A stretch of 64,000 bases of DNA from an uncultured Cycloclasticus sp. (GCA_913057515.1 CAJXOJ010000011.1:16288-80287); one strand, 5' to 3'. Counted from the stretch's first letter, positions 55,517-64,000 are shown. Numbers and translations: made by a program. Notes: a model not told the origin generated them from the sequence alone.

Positions 55517-55530
55517 CTTTGGAAAGAATT

Positions 55531-56931
55531 ATGAAAAAAACAATGTACGAAAAAATATGGGAAAGCCACTTTGTTCACCAAGAACCGGGTCAGGCTCCTT
55601 TGTTGTATGTGGATAGGCATTTAATGCACGAGGTGACCAGTCCTCAAGCGTTTGAAGGTCTTCGTATGGCGAATAGGCCAGTGCGCAATCCGCATAGTAT
55701 TTTGGCGACAATGGATCATTGTGTGCCCACTAAAGATCGTGATCTTCCTATTGCTGACCCGATTGCTAAAAAGCAAATTGAAACGATGGCCGAGAACTGT
55801 GAAGAGAACGGCCTAAATTTGTATGATATGGAAAGCCCAGATAATGGCGTGATTCATGTCGTTGTGCCGGAACATGGTTTTGTTCACCCCGGAATGGTGG
55901 TGGTTTGTGGTGATAGCCACACGGCAACTCATGGTGCGTTTGGTGCCTTAGCGTTTGGCATTGGCACATCAGAAGTAGAACACGTGATGGCAACACAAAC
56001 TTTGCCACAGCAAAAATCTAAAACCATGTTGGTTCAAGTGGACGGTCAGCTATCTAAGCACTGTACTGCAAAAGACATTGCCTTAGCGATTATTGGTGTT
56101 ACAGGTACAGCCGGTGGTACGGGCTACGTTATAGAATATGCCGGTGAAGCAATTGAAGCGCTAACAATGGAAGGCCGTATGACTGTTTGTAATATGGCAA
56201 TTGAAGCGGGCGCACGTGCAGGCATGGTAGCGCCAGATCAAAAAACATTCGATTTCTTGGAAGGTAAAGAGTTTGCCCCTAAAGGTGAATATTGGGAGCA
56301 AGCGTTAACGTATTGGAAATCGCTGGTGACTGATGAAGGCGCAGAATATGACAAAATTATCACCCTTAATGCGTCAGAAATATCTCCACAAGTTACTTGG
56401 GGAACATCACCTGAGCAAGTGATTGGTGTCAACGGTGCAGTGCCAAGCCCTGAAAGCTTTGCCGATAAAGGCAAGCGACTCGCATGCGAAAGCGCGCTTA
56501 AATATATGGACCTTGACGCTTCAACCAAAATGACGGATATCAATATTGATTACGTGTTCATTGGTTCATGCACCAATGGCCGTATCGAAGATTTCCGTGA
56601 TGCCGCTGAAATGGCTAAAGGCACAACCGTGGCAGATGGCGTAACAGCGATTGCGGTGCCAGGATCTTTCCACGTGAAATTACAAGCCGAAAAAGAAGGC
56701 ATTGATAAAATATTTAAAGAAGCTGGTTGGGAATGGCGTGAGCCAGGTTGCTCGATGTGTTTGGCGATGAATGGCGATGAGCTTAAAGACGGTCAACGTT
56801 GTGCGTCAACATCAAATCGTAACTTTGAAGGGCGTCAAGGCAAAGGTGGACGTACTCACCTTGTGTCACCCGCAATGGCAGCGGCCGCAGCGGCCGCCGG
56901 TCACTTTGTCGATATCAGTAAATTAGGTTAA
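55531..56931 (+). CDS. leuC: 3-isopropylmalate dehydratase large subunit
   Basis: A 466-residue aconitase-family subunit. Substrate and cluster motifs: [37 protein letters not shown] (first cluster Cys) and [13 protein letters not shown] (second and third Cys). It isomerises 2- to 3-isopropylmalate with LeuD. The ATG at 55531 follows TTGGAAAG; a TTG at 55519 is also open but overlaps that site. leuD follows after 4 bases. Confidence 0.97.
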   Translation: MKKTMYEKIWESHFVHQEPGQAPLLYVDRHLMHEVTSPQAFEGLRMANRPVRNPHSILATMDHCVPTKDRDLPIADPIAKKQIETMAENCEENGLNLYDMESPDNGVIHVVVPEHGFVHPGMVVVCGDSHTATHGAFGALAFGIGTSEVEHVMATQTLPQQKSKTMLVQVDGQLSKHCTAKDIALAIIGVTGTAGGTGYVIEYAGEAIEALTMEGRMTVCNMAIEAGARAGMVAPDQKTFDFLEGKEFAPKGEYWEQALTYWKSLVTDEGAEYDKIITLNASEISPQVTWGTSPEQVIGVNGAVPSPESFADKGKRLACESALKYMDLDASTKMTDINIDYVFIGSCTNGRIEDFRDAAEMAKGTTVADGVTAIAVPGSFHVKLQAEKEGIDKIFKEAGWEWREPGCSMCLAMNGDELKDGQRCASTSNRNFEGRQGKGGRTHLVSPAMAAAAAAAGHFVDISKLG

Positions 56932-56935
56932 GGCT

Positions 56936-57553
56936 ATGGAAAAATATACAAAACACGAAAGCGTTGCGGCATTAATGAACCGTAATAATGTTGATACCGA
57001 TCAAATTATTCCAAAGCAGTTTCTAAAGAAAGTAGAACGCAGCGGTTTTGGCGTGCACTTATTCCATGATTGGCGTTATAACGCAGATGGCGTTACACCA
57101 AACCCAGACTTTGAGCTGAATAAGCCAGCATTTAAAGGAGCAAAGGTCCTTGTCGTGGGGGATAACTTTGGTTGTGGCTCATCTCGTGAACATGCGCCGT
57201 GGGCGATTGCAGATTATGGGTTTAATACCATTATTTCAACCAGCTATGCCGATATTTTCTATAACAATTGTTTTAAAAACGGCATCTTAGCCATCGTTGT
57301 TGAGCCAGCTCAACTTGATTTGCTAATGGACGAAATTAATGCAAACGAAGGAGTGAGCTTCTCGGTTGATTTGGAAACGCAAACAGTCAATACACCAGCG
57401 GGAAATGGTTTCACCTTTGAAATAGACCCGTTTCGTAAAGAAAACATGTTGAATGGTCTGGATGATATTGGTTTAACGTTAAAACACGTTGATAAAATAA
57501 GTGCGTTTGAAGAAGAGCATAAAAAACGTCTACCTTGGCTTTGGGCAAGTTAA
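56936..57553 (+). CDS. leuD: 3-isopropylmalate dehydratase small subunit
   Basis: A 205-residue swivel-domain subunit. Marks: NNVDTDQIIPKQFLK, FGCGSSREHAPWAIADYGF and FYNNCFKNGILAI. It partners LeuC; the length is that of E. coli LeuD (201). It lies between leuC (4 bases) and the isopropylmalate synthase gene (23 bases). Confidence 0.97.
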   Translation: MEKYTKHESVAALMNRNNVDTDQIIPKQFLKKVERSGFGVHLFHDWRYNADGVTPNPDFELNKPAFKGAKVLVVGDNFGCGSSREHAPWAIADYGFNTIISTSYADIFYNNCFKNGILAIVVEPAQLDLLMDEINANEGVSFSVDLETQTVNTPAGNGFTFEIDPFRKENMLNGLDDIGLTLKHVDKISAFEEEHKKRLPWLWAS

Positions 57554-57576
57554 GCCTAGCACTTAAGTAAATATTG

Positions 57577-59109
57577 ATGGCGATGGAATCAAGATATATC
57601 CAAATTATGGATACAACCTTGCGTGATGGAGAGCAAACGCAAGGTGTATCGTTTTCGCCTGCTGAAAAAGTGAGTATTGCAAAAGCATTACTAGAATCGT
57701 TACGAGTTGATCGCATCGAGGTGGCGTCGGCTTGTGTTTCCGAAGGTGAGCAAGAAGCGGTTAGCAGTATTAATCAGTGGGCTAAAACCGAAGGGTTTGA
57801 TGGCAAAGTGGAAGTATTGGGCTTTGCAGATCATAAACGCAGTGTCGATTGGATTGTTGCCGCTAACGGGCAAGTAATAAACTTGCTCACTAAAGGTAGC
57901 GAGAAACACTGCCGTGAGCAGCTGGGTAAAACCTTAGAAGAGCATGTTCAGCAAGTACTTAATACCGTTAACTATGCGCTTGAGCAAGGTTTAAAGGTTA
58001 ATGTGTATCTTGAAGATTGGTCTAATGGTTACGCTGATAGCCCAGAGTATGTTTTTGCCTTTATGGATAGCATTAAAGACGCAGGTATTGAGCATTTCAT
58101 GTTGCCGGATACCTTAGGGGTGATGTCACCTGAAGAGGTTTTTGATGCCTTGAGTGATATGTGTGCTCGTTACCCTGATGTGCATTTTGATTTCCATCCA
58201 CATAATGATTACGGCTTAGGCACGGCCAATATTATGGCAGCGGTTCGTGCGGGTGTTAGTGCTATTCATTGCACGGTAAATTGCCTTGGCGAGCGGGCAG
58301 GTAATGCGTCTGTCTCGGAAGTGTCGGTTGTGTTGCGCGATAAAATGGGTATGCAGCTATCGATTGATGAGAGCAATATCGTTCGTTTAAGCAATATGGT
58401 TGAAAACTTCTCTGGCAAGTGGGTGGCGGCTAATGCGCCCATTATTGGCGATGATGTGTTTACCCAAACTGCCGGCATTCATGCCGATGGCGATAAAAAA
58501 GGTGGCTTATACGAAAGCAAGCTTAGCCCAGAACGTTTTTCCAGAGTTCGCAGTTATGCCCTAGGAAAAATGAGCGGCAAAGCATCGCTAAGTAAAAACT
58601 TAGAGCGTTTAGGCATTGAGCTATCTGAAGAAAACCAAAAGAAAGTGTTAAAACGTATCGTACGCTTGGGCGATTCTAAACAAACCATTACGACTGAAGA
58701 TTTGCCGTTTATTATTGCGGATGTATTGGAAAGTGAAAGCTACAAACACATTCAGTTGCTTGATTGCTCAATTACTAGCCGTCTAGATCAGTCATCTATT
58801 GCGGATATTAAAGTTAATATAAAAGGCACCGAGCATGCCTCAAGTGGTACAGGTAACGGTGGTTTTGATGCCTTTATTGATGCAGTGAATAAAGTACTAC
58901 TTGGCTATGATGCGGTGTTGCCTGAGCTTGAAGACTACGAAGTGCGAATTCCAAAAGGTGGGCATACCAATGCACTAACAGAATGTGTGATTACCTGGGC
59001 GAATGAGCGCAAAATGCGTAAAACTCGTGGGGTACATGCTAACCAGGTATTTGCCTCTATCTTGGCAGCCTTGCGGATGATTAATATCCAGTTGCACGAA
59101 AAAGCTTAA
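57577..59109 (+). CDS. 2-isopropylmalate synthase family protein (LeuA-like)
   Basis: A 510-residue DRE-TIM condensing enzyme. DTTLRDGEQTQGVSFSPAEK is the signature, FDFHPHNDYGLG the metal-binding HxH, NCLGERAGNAS typical of the family, and residues about 370-510 form the LeuA allosteric dimer domain. It is not the standard E. coli LeuA type: GEQTQGVSFS occurs in the LeuA2/citramalate-like branch. Given leuC and leuD in front, 2-isopropylmalate synthase is most likely; citramalate synthase is the alternative. Start: ATG at 57577, with a second at 57583 (MESRYIQIMDTTL). Confidence 0.85.
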   Translation: MAMESRYIQIMDTTLRDGEQTQGVSFSPAEKVSIAKALLESLRVDRIEVASACVSEGEQEAVSSINQWAKTEGFDGKVEVLGFADHKRSVDWIVAANGQVINLLTKGSEKHCREQLGKTLEEHVQQVLNTVNYALEQGLKVNVYLEDWSNGYADSPEYVFAFMDSIKDAGIEHFMLPDTLGVMSPEEVFDALSDMCARYPDVHFDFHPHNDYGLGTANIMAAVRAGVSAIHCTVNCLGERAGNASVSEVSVVLRDKMGMQLSIDESNIVRLSNMVENFSGKWVAANAPIIGDDVFTQTAGIHADGDKKGGLYESKLSPERFSRVRSYALGKMSGKASLSKNLERLGIELSEENQKKVLKRIVRLGDSKQTITTEDLPFIIADVLESESYKHIQLLDCSITSRLDQSSIADIKVNIKGTEHASSGTGNGGFDAFIDAVNKVLLGYDAVLPELEDYEVRIPKGGHTNALTECVITWANERKMRKTRGVHANQVFASILAALRMINIQLHEKA

Positions 59110-59134
59110 GACGAGTCATTAACAGTGTGGCAAT

Positions 59135-59166
59135 AAAAAAGGCTTACATCATGTAAGCCTTTTTTT
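59135..59166. terminator. bidirectional terminator between leuA-like gene and leuB
   Basis: AAAAAAGGCTTACAT, a single C, and ATGTAAGCCTTTTTT: a perfect 13-15 bp stem with A-run and T-run on both sides, serving the convergent genes. Confidence 0.93.
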
Positions 59167-59183
59167 ATGACTAGTCGTTAACC

Positions 59184-60290
59184 TTAGACTGTTGGCATGG
59201 CTTTTAGCTTTTCAACTACTTTGTCGCCAAAGGCTTCAGTACTTATCATGTTAACGCCACTACCAGGCTTAGAAAGGTCGGCAGTAGAATAACCATCTGC
59301 AAACACACCTTGCATTGCGTTCCATACGTTTTTCGCTTCTTCAGGCATATTAAAGCTGTATTCAAGCATCATTGCGACAGAGCCAATCATTGAGTATGGA
59401 TTGGCGATATTTTTGCCAGCAATATCCGGCGCAGAACCGTGTGATGGTTCGTAATAAGCTTTTTCATCACCTAAACAAGCAGAAGGCATGAGGCCTAATG
59501 ACCCTAAGATACCGCCGCCTTGGTCGCTTAAGATGTCGCCAAACATGTTTTCCATTACCATAACGTCGAACTGTGTTGGTTTTAAGCACAGTAGCGTCGC
59601 TACGGCATCAACAAGAATATTAATCACCTCAACTTCTGGGTATTCTTTAGCCACTTCTTCCATCACTTCATTCCAAAGAACAGATGACTTCAAGACGTTA
59701 CTTTTATGAATGTTGTGCAACACTTTTTTGCGGCTATTGGCCAGTTTAAATGCGTGATGCATAATTTGGCGAATTTGGGCTTCGTCGTACTCTAAGGTTT
59801 CTTTAACATAACGCAAGCCTTGCTCGTTTACGCCCACTTCTTTTTCACCAAAGTATAAGCCACCAACCAATTCACGAATCATAATTAAATCAATGCCATC
59901 ACCAATAACTTCAGGCTTTAACGGCGAGAAATGGGCAAGGCTTTGCGGAAGAGAAACCGGGCGGTAGTTAGCATATGTATTGTAGCGACGACGCATCGGC
60001 AATAAGGCGCCACGCTCAGGTTGTTTATCGATAGGGATTTTTTTAGACTCTTCGTGGCTTAAGCCGATAGGGCCTTTAATAATAGCATCCGCTTGGTCAC
60101 AAATATCTTTAGTTTCTTGTGGGAAAGCATCACCGGTTTCAAAGTAAGCACAGGCACCAAAGAGGGCTGGCATTAATTCAAACGACACATCATTGCGTTC
60201 TTCAACGAGTTTTAGAACCTTAACGGCTTCTTGCATAATCTCTGGGCCAATTCCATCACCGGCCATAACAGCAATTTTGTAATTCTTCAT
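59184..60290 (-). CDS. leuB: 3-isopropylmalate dehydrogenase
   Basis: A 368-residue beta-decarboxylating dehydrogenase. VMAGDGIGPEIMQEAVKVL is the NAD segment, LMIRELVGGLYFGEKE the substrate loop, MVMENMFGDILSDQGGGILG the metal-binding Asp loop, and YEPSHGSAPDIAGKNIANP the C-terminal signature. The segment HKSNVLKSSVLWNEV replaces the more common DKANVL. It faces leuCD-leuA on the opposite strand, unlike the usual leuCDB order in gammaproteobacteria. Confidence 0.93.
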   Translation of the reverse strand: MKNYKIAVMAGDGIGPEIMQEAVKVLKLVEERNDVSFELMPALFGACAYFETGDAFPQETKDICDQADAIIKGPIGLSHEESKKIPIDKQPERGALLPMRRRYNTYANYRPVSLPQSLAHFSPLKPEVIGDGIDLIMIRELVGGLYFGEKEVGVNEQGLRYVKETLEYDEAQIRQIMHHAFKLANSRKKVLHNIHKSNVLKSSVLWNEVMEEVAKEYPEVEVINILVDAVATLLCLKPTQFDVMVMENMFGDILSDQGGGILGSLGLMPSACLGDEKAYYEPSHGSAPDIAGKNIANPYSMIGSVAMMLEYSFNMPEEAKNVWNAMQGVFADGYSTADLSKPGSGVNMISTEAFGDKVVEKLKAMPTV

Positions 60291-60435
60291 GAGTTTCCCT
60301 ATTGATTTTATGAAAATAATCGACGCATTTTACGCGACTAGGCGTTTGTATGCCATTATCACTTAGAATGTTTTTAAGTATGTGGGCTCATCACGTATAA
60401 TCACCGCCTTTATAGAATTTCAAAGAGAGTACAGT

Positions 60436-61527
60436 ATGGCTTTAAATTGTGGCATTGTTGGCCTGCCAAACGTTGGTAAATCAACCCTTTTTAATGCGTT
60501 GACGAAAGCAACCATTGCAGCAGAAAACTACCCATTCTGTACGATTGAGCCAAATACCGGTATCGTGCCTGTGCCTGATTTACGTTTGGATAAACTGGCG
60601 GAAATCGTCAAACCAGAGCGCGTAATACCCACCACCTTTGAGTTTGTGGATATTGCTGGGCTAGTGGCTGGCGCCTCAAAAGGGGAGGGTCTAGGTAATC
60701 AGTTCTTAGCCAATATTCGTGAATCAGATGCCATTGCGCACGTGGTGCGTTGTTTTGAAGACGATGATGTGATTCATGTAGCGGGAAAGATTGATCCTAT
60801 AGCCGATATTGACGTGATTCAAACTGAATTGGCTTTATCGGATATGGCGTCACTTGAAAAAGCAGTGGTTAAAGCAACTAAGGCATCAAAATCTGGCAAT
60901 AAAGACGAATTAAAAAACAAAGCATTTTTAGAAAAAGCGCTTAAGCACCTTGATGAAAAAATGACGCTAAGAAGCTTAGATGCAACAGATGATGAGCTGT
61001 TATCGTTAGCGGGTTACCAGCTATTAACGCTTAAGCCGATGTTGTATATAGCGAATGTTCAAGAAGATGGATTTGAGAACAACCCGCATTTGGATAAAGT
61101 GACAAGCCTAGCAAATGAACAAGGTGCAGCTATTGTTGCAGTTTGTGCATCGATGGAAGCTGAAATCATCCAATTGGAAGAAGATGAGCGGACTGAGTTT
61201 TTAGAAGAAATGGGCTTAACAGAACCCGGTTTAAACAGAGTGATTAGGGCGGGTTATGATTTGTTAAACTTGCAAACCTATTTTACGGCTGGTGTTAAAG
61301 AGGTACGAGCTTGGACGGTTAGAAAAGGTGCCACTGCACCGCAAGCTGCCGGTGTTATTCATACCGATTTTGAGAAAGGCTTTATTCGTGCAGAAATTAC
61401 TGCCTACGAAGACTTTATTCAATACAACGGCGAGCAGGGCGCAAAAGAGGCGGGTAAATTGGGTGTACAAGGTAAAGATTACATTATGCAAGACGGAGAT
61501 GTAACGCACTTTAGATTTAATGTGTAA
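60436..61527 (+). CDS. ychF: redox-regulated ATPase YchF (OLA1)
   Basis: A 363-residue Obg-family P-loop protein that prefers [23 protein letters not shown] has the P-loop; [20 protein letters not shown] is switch II; the C-terminal TGS-type domain ends [12 protein letters not shown]. It binds ribosomes and regulates the oxidative response. The ATG at 60436 matches the family; the frame is open upstream but not family-like. It usually follows pth; here it stands ahead of tRNA-Met. Confidence 0.95.
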   Translation: MALNCGIVGLPNVGKSTLFNALTKATIAAENYPFCTIEPNTGIVPVPDLRLDKLAEIVKPERVIPTTFEFVDIAGLVAGASKGEGLGNQFLANIRESDAIAHVVRCFEDDDVIHVAGKIDPIADIDVIQTELALSDMASLEKAVVKATKASKSGNKDELKNKAFLEKALKHLDEKMTLRSLDATDDELLSLAGYQLLTLKPMLYIANVQEDGFENNPHLDKVTSLANEQGAAIVAVCASMEAEIIQLEEDERTEFLEEMGLTEPGLNRVIRAGYDLLNLQTYFTAGVKEVRAWTVRKGATAPQAAGVIHTDFEKGFIRAEITAYEDFIQYNGEQGAKEAGKLGVQGKDYIMQDGDVTHFRFNV

Positions 61528-61554
61528 AACTTCGCAGGTATCGGCCTGTTTGGC

Positions 61555-61583
61555 TTGACAAAATAAGCCGAAACTACGAAAAT
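61555..61583 (+). promoter_or_regulatory. candidate sigma-70 promoter of tRNA-Met
   Basis: A perfect TTGACA at 61555-61560, a 17-base spacer and GAAAAT at 61578-61583 (4 of 6 matches to the -10). Transcription would begin about 10 bases before the tRNA. Confidence 0.55.
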
Positions 61584-61601
61584 TCACAGCCTTCAAAGTA
61601 T

Positions 61602-61678
61602 GGTCATGTAGCTCAGCTGGTTAGAGCACGGCATTCATAATGCCGGGGTCGGTGGTTCAAGTCCACCCATGACCACCA
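61602..61678 (+). tRNA. tRNA-Met (anticodon CAT, elongator type)
   Basis: A 77-base cloverleaf: acceptor GGTCATG with CATGACC, D-arm GCTCAGCTGGTTAGAGC, anticodon arm GGCATTCATAATGCC with CAT, T-arm GGTGGTTCAAGTCCACC, encoded ACCA. It lacks the three-G:C anticodon stem of initiator tRNA. A tRNA-Ile2 with lysidine-modified CAT cannot be fully ruled out. The island integrase remnant lies 48 bases beyond its 3' end. Confidence 0.93.
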
Positions 61679-61725
61679 TTTCAAGCTTTCCCTTCAAAAA
61701 TTACGCAACTTTTACTACGCGACTC

Positions 61726-61990
61726 TTAAAAGAGCGGTTGGTTTCGGTTGCTTACAACTTTCTCAGCAGCGGCTAATAAATGGTCAATTTCAGCCATTGA
61801 GTTGTTTGTCGTAATCCGATGTGATTTATGACCGAATAAATCAGTATTGGCTAAGTCAGTAGGTAATTGAACCATTAAACGTTTTTGCTCTTCCGATGTG
61901 ATTGGGTAGGGCTTCGTTCCGTTATGTTTTAACTTCCTTAATACTGGAGCTTGTTTTAGCTATGGCTCGTTAAATTCGCCCCAGTTAAAA
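61726..61990 (-). pseudogene. tyrosine integrase remnant A (internal deletion)
   Basis: The minus strand reads WGEFNEP-stop, then APVLRKLKHNGTKPYPITSE...VQLPTDLA fused in frame to DLFGHKSHRITTNN...EIDHLLAAAEKVV and a stop at 61726-61728. The first part matches the region just ahead of the integrase catalytic domain and the second its C-terminal end, so roughly the central catalytic region is deleted. A nonsense codon and a further TAA lie at the N-terminal side, and the catalytic Tyr (HY in the family) is replaced by Asn. It points toward tRNA-Met, as expected of an island integrase. Confidence 0.85.
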
Positions 61991-62104
61991 GCTTATGTTC
62001 ATTAAGTAGTCTTATATTTTAGGGCCAAGAATAAGCAACATGTACTTTAAAAATTGAACGGTTGCTAAAATGGCTTTTATGGGTTCCTATATGGCCAGCT
62101 TAGC

Positions 62105-62135
62105 TTCATACTTGATTATTAAAAACAAGTATGAA
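62105..62135. promoter_or_regulatory. 10-bp inverted repeat upstream of fic, putative operator
   Basis: TTCATACTTG at 62105-62114 and CAAGTATGAA at 62126-62135 are perfect inverted arms separated by 11 AT-rich bases, centre to centre 21 bases (two helical turns). The site ends 45 bases before the fic ATG. It could be an operator for the Fic protein's own C-terminal HTH; it might also form a hairpin, though without a T-run. Confidence 0.5.
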
Positions 62136-62180
62136 ATACTTTGATTGTCTGTAACCTTTTAATTTTAAAGCAAATAACCA

Positions 62181-63536
62181 ATGAAAATGCCAGTTTCACC
62201 GCCAGATCATAACGCTATTATCCAAGCTTCATTTGTTGAAAGCGGTATTAGTTGGTTTTTGCGCTCTAATTTTAATCCTATTGATAATAAAGGTCGTTAT
62301 ATACATTGGGACAAATTACGTCATTTACCAGCGCCAGAGGGTTTAACGAGTGAGCAGTGGTGGGCCGGCGTTAAGTCTGCGCGGGAGAGAAACTACCTGG
62401 AACTGCCAATAATGGACAAGCAGCAGAAGCCCTTTGTTTTCTGTACGCCAGATACCTTGCAGCGAGAACTACACTGGTTAGACAGGCATGCGGCTGGAAG
62501 CATTCAAACTGAAGCGGAGATAACTAACTCACAAAGGCGCAACACCTATTTGATTCGTTCTTTAGTTGAGGAAGCTATCAACTCTAGTCAGTTAGAAGGT
62601 GCCTCTACAACACGGCATGAAGCTAAGGAAATGATCCGTCAACAGCGGTCACCCAGAAGTAAAAGTGAGCAGATGATTTTTAATAATTATCAAGCTATGC
62701 AGTTTATTCACGAACATAAAGATGAGCAACTGACGCCATCACTTGTGTTTGAGCTGCAACGCATAGTGACAGATAAAACTTTAAATGACGGAGAAGTAGG
62801 CCGTTTTCGAAGTGATAGTGATGATATTCATGTAGTGGATAATCAGTCGCAGGAGGTGCTTCATACACCGCCACCAGCAAAAGAACTACCTGATAGGTTG
62901 AAACAATTATGTGATTTTGCAAACTCAGATAGCGCAACCGAAGGTACAGTATTTTTACATCCTGTTCTTAAAGCGATAGCTCTGCATTTTATGTTGGCGT
63001 ACGATCATCCGTTTTGTGATGGAAATGGTCGAACAGCTCGAGCGTTATTTTATTGGGCGATGGCAAAGGAAGGCTACTGGTTGCTTGAGTTTGTTTCCAT
63101 TTCTAAAATTATTAAAGAAGCATCGGCGCAATATGGCAAAGCGTTTCTATACACGGAGACCGATGAAAATGATGTGACATACTTTTTTATTCATCAACTG
63201 GAGGTGATTCATAAGGCGATTGAGTCATTGCATGACTATCTGGATAAAAAAACACATGACATAGGTGTAACCGAGAAACTTCTGCAGAATAATGTGCGGC
63301 TTAAAGGTAAGTTGAACTTTAGGCAATTAGCCGTGTTGCGCCATGCTTTGAAGCACCCACGGTTTACTTATGTTGTACAAGAACACCAACAGTCGCACGG
63401 AGTATCATATGACGTGGCTAGAAAAGATTTATTAGAACTATCAGATAAATATAAATTATTGCTCAAAACCAAGCAAGGTAAGCGATATTTATTTGTAGTT
63501 CCGCCAGATTTTGAACAAAGAGTTAGTCAAAAGTAA
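62181..63536 (+). CDS. Fic-domain protein with autoinhibitory motif and C-terminal winged helix
   Basis: A 451-residue Fic protein. The active motif HPFCDGNGRTAR (276-287) is the complete HPFx[D/E]GNGRxxR needed for nucleotide (AMP) transfer. The autoinhibitory motif SSQLEG at 135-140 fits [S/T]xxxE[G/N], here N-terminal to the Fic core (class II). The last 90 residues resemble a winged helix (FRQLAVLRHALK, VSYDVARKDLLELSD). It is intact and lies between two integrase remnants. Class II members modify their own or other proteins on Tyr or Ser/Thr; the target here is unknown. No antitoxin gene is needed, since the inhibitor is built in. Confidence 0.93.
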   Translation: MKMPVSPPDHNAIIQASFVESGISWFLRSNFNPIDNKGRYIHWDKLRHLPAPEGLTSEQWWAGVKSARERNYLELPIMDKQQKPFVFCTPDTLQRELHWLDRHAAGSIQTEAEITNSQRRNTYLIRSLVEEAINSSQLEGASTTRHEAKEMIRQQRSPRSKSEQMIFNNYQAMQFIHEHKDEQLTPSLVFELQRIVTDKTLNDGEVGRFRSDSDDIHVVDNQSQEVLHTPPPAKELPDRLKQLCDFANSDSATEGTVFLHPVLKAIALHFMLAYDHPFCDGNGRTARALFYWAMAKEGYWLLEFVSISKIIKEASAQYGKAFLYTETDENDVTYFFIHQLEVIHKAIESLHDYLDKKTHDIGVTEKLLQNNVRLKGKLNFRQLAVLRHALKHPRFTYVVQEHQQSHGVSYDVARKDLLELSDKYKLLLKTKQGKRYLFVVPPDFEQRVSQK

Positions 63537-63636
63537 ATGCGTGGAAGGTTGGTGGTGATGTGTCTCTTTCTTAGGTAAGTTGAGTCGTTTACGCCAGTAA
63601 CCGGCAATAATTTGTTATTGAGCGGGTTGTAGTGAA

Positions 63637-63915
63637 TCAAGTTGGCTTGTATCTGACACCTTGATTTATTCGGTGTTGTTTACTACCTGGAACAATCTTC
63701 TCAACTGCTGCTATTAAGTTATCAATTTCAGCCTTTAAGTAATGTGCCGTAATACGATGTGATTTATAACCTAATAAATCCTCGCGGTCTTGCAAACTAA
63801 TACCTGCCGCTCTAAGTCTTCTACCGAACGTATGAGGTGAATCGTGTGCTCGGCATTGAAATAGGTTGGCTTTCTTTCCAGCAGTCTTCCAAGCCGTTCC
63901 TGTTATGTAACATTT
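63637..63915 (-). pseudogene. tyrosine integrase remnant B (C-terminal part)
   Basis: The minus strand reads TGTAWKTAGKKANLFQC, RAHDSPHTFGRRLRAAGISL, then QDREDLLGYKSHRITAHYL and AEIDNLIAAVEKIV, ending at TGA 63637-63639. It is the C-terminal half of a phage-type integrase and is similar to remnant A, but keeps the catalytic Tyr (HY). The HxxR box reads HDSPHTF where HDLRHTF is expected, so the catalytic Arg is lost. A TAG at 63925-63927 closes the frame upstream; no N-terminal part is present. It overlaps the end of the zinc-ribbon gene. Confidence 0.85.
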
Positions 63916-64000
63916 ATAACGCCCCTACATTTTGGAAACTTAGAGCAACCCCAAAACTTATTACCCTTCTTTTGCCCTTTTTTTACTTCTCGTAAAATCA
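63903..64000 (-). CDS. C-terminus of a topoisomerase-type zinc-ribbon protein, rest outside window
   Basis: Thirty-one codons enter from the right edge: REVKKGQKKGNKFWGCSKFP, KCRGVINVT and a stop at 63903-63905. The pattern KGxxxGxxFWGCSxFPxCR is the second half of the topoisomerase C4 zinc finger, which also ends many nuclease and helicase proteins of islands. The first Cys pair and the enzyme domain lie beyond the window, so nothing more can be said. Confidence 0.75.
   Translation of the reverse strand, partial: ILREVKKGQKKGNKFWGCSKFPKCRGVINVT

Larger units (their letters stand above)
61679..64000. mobile_element. left end of a decayed tRNA-Met genomic island
   Basis: From the 3' end of tRNA-Met to the window edge gene density falls and mobile-type content appears: two broken tyrosine-integrase remnants (same strand), an intact Fic gene between them, and the C-terminus of a zinc-ribbon protein entering from the right. 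This is the usual plan of a tRNA-integrated element. The right boundary and any copy of the tRNA 3' end are not in the window. Confidence 0.75.

Noticed and set aside
60382..60435. 18-residue N-terminal extension of YchF
   Set aside because: YchF proteins begin at the [16 protein letters not shown]et; the extension has no ribosome site.
61602..61678. initiator tRNA-fMet or tRNA-Ile2
   Set aside because: The anticodon stem lacks three consecutive G:C pairs of the initiator and the variable loop looks like elongator Met; Ile2 remains a small possibility.
61726..61990. functional small integrase or excisionase
   Set aside because: The reading frame is short because the catalytic core is deleted; stops and the missing Tyr show decay.
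61679..64000. direct repeat of the tRNA-Met 3' end marking the far side of the island
   Set aside because: I looked for a second copy of the T-arm/acceptor sequence and saw none inside the window.

Overview
The window reads as chromosome of an AT-leaning, marine-type gammaproteobacterium. The gene set (Pst/PhoBR regulon, BamD, RluD, PilSR/PilA, MlaA, ClpB with a sigma-32 promoter, sodium-type PomAB stator) is gammaproteobacterial. A BphD-like meta-cleavage hydrolase and the overall gene content resemble aromatic-degrading Thiotrichales such as Cycloclasticus; that name is an inference from content, not a database result. Nearly all of the window is densely packed housekeeping DNA; only the last 2.3 kb is accessory.

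Layout. 1-4371 (minus): a tight five-gene operon, HAD phosphatase - tag - cysG - alpha/beta hydrolase - WD40 lipoprotein (cut by the left edge). 4575-5897: rppH and cpdA, convergent. 5982-13325 (minus): arginine and branched-chain block argD-argF-SH3 protein-ilvD-argE-argA; ArgA carries an extra N-terminal helix-turn-helix domain and the DNA just upstream of it is packed with TGCA half-sites. 13418-21250: orphan hyuB, grxD, rnt, mlaA, pyrC, fmdB, aspS, nadA. 21428-27076 (minus): pilS-pilR-pilA with a sigma-54 promoter, then a GT-C/TPR membrane protein that may glycosylate the pilin. 27171-37040: sucCD, nadE, bamD, rluD, pgeF, a ZIP transporter, clpB.

37211-49151 is a phosphate region: an EAL-CBS-GGDEF protein divergent from phoBR, then pstSCAB-phoU, a porin under a triple PhoB box, and a PhoU-like/Pit pair. 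Three Pho boxes are readable (phoB, pstS, porin). PstC has an acidic triplicated heptad in its first periplasmic loop. 49362-54098: pomA-pomB-PilZ, then birA-coaX-SPOR-like. 54143-61678: tRNA-Thr, bphD-like gene, leuC-leuD-leuA with a 28-residue leader ORF, leuB facing them, ychF, tRNA-Met.

61679-64000 is the left end of a decayed island at the tRNA-Met gene: two broken tyrosine-integrase remnants flank an intact Fic protein, whose promoter region has a perfect 10-bp inverted repeat, and the C-terminus of a zinc-ribbon protein enters from the right edge.

No rRNA, CRISPR array, complete insertion sequence or prophage was seen. The best candidates for something undescribed are the HTH-ArgA fusion with its putative operator array, the acidic repeat in PstC, the PhoB-controlled porin, the cysteine-less pilin with its adjacent GT-C protein, and the Fic/inverted-repeat unit.
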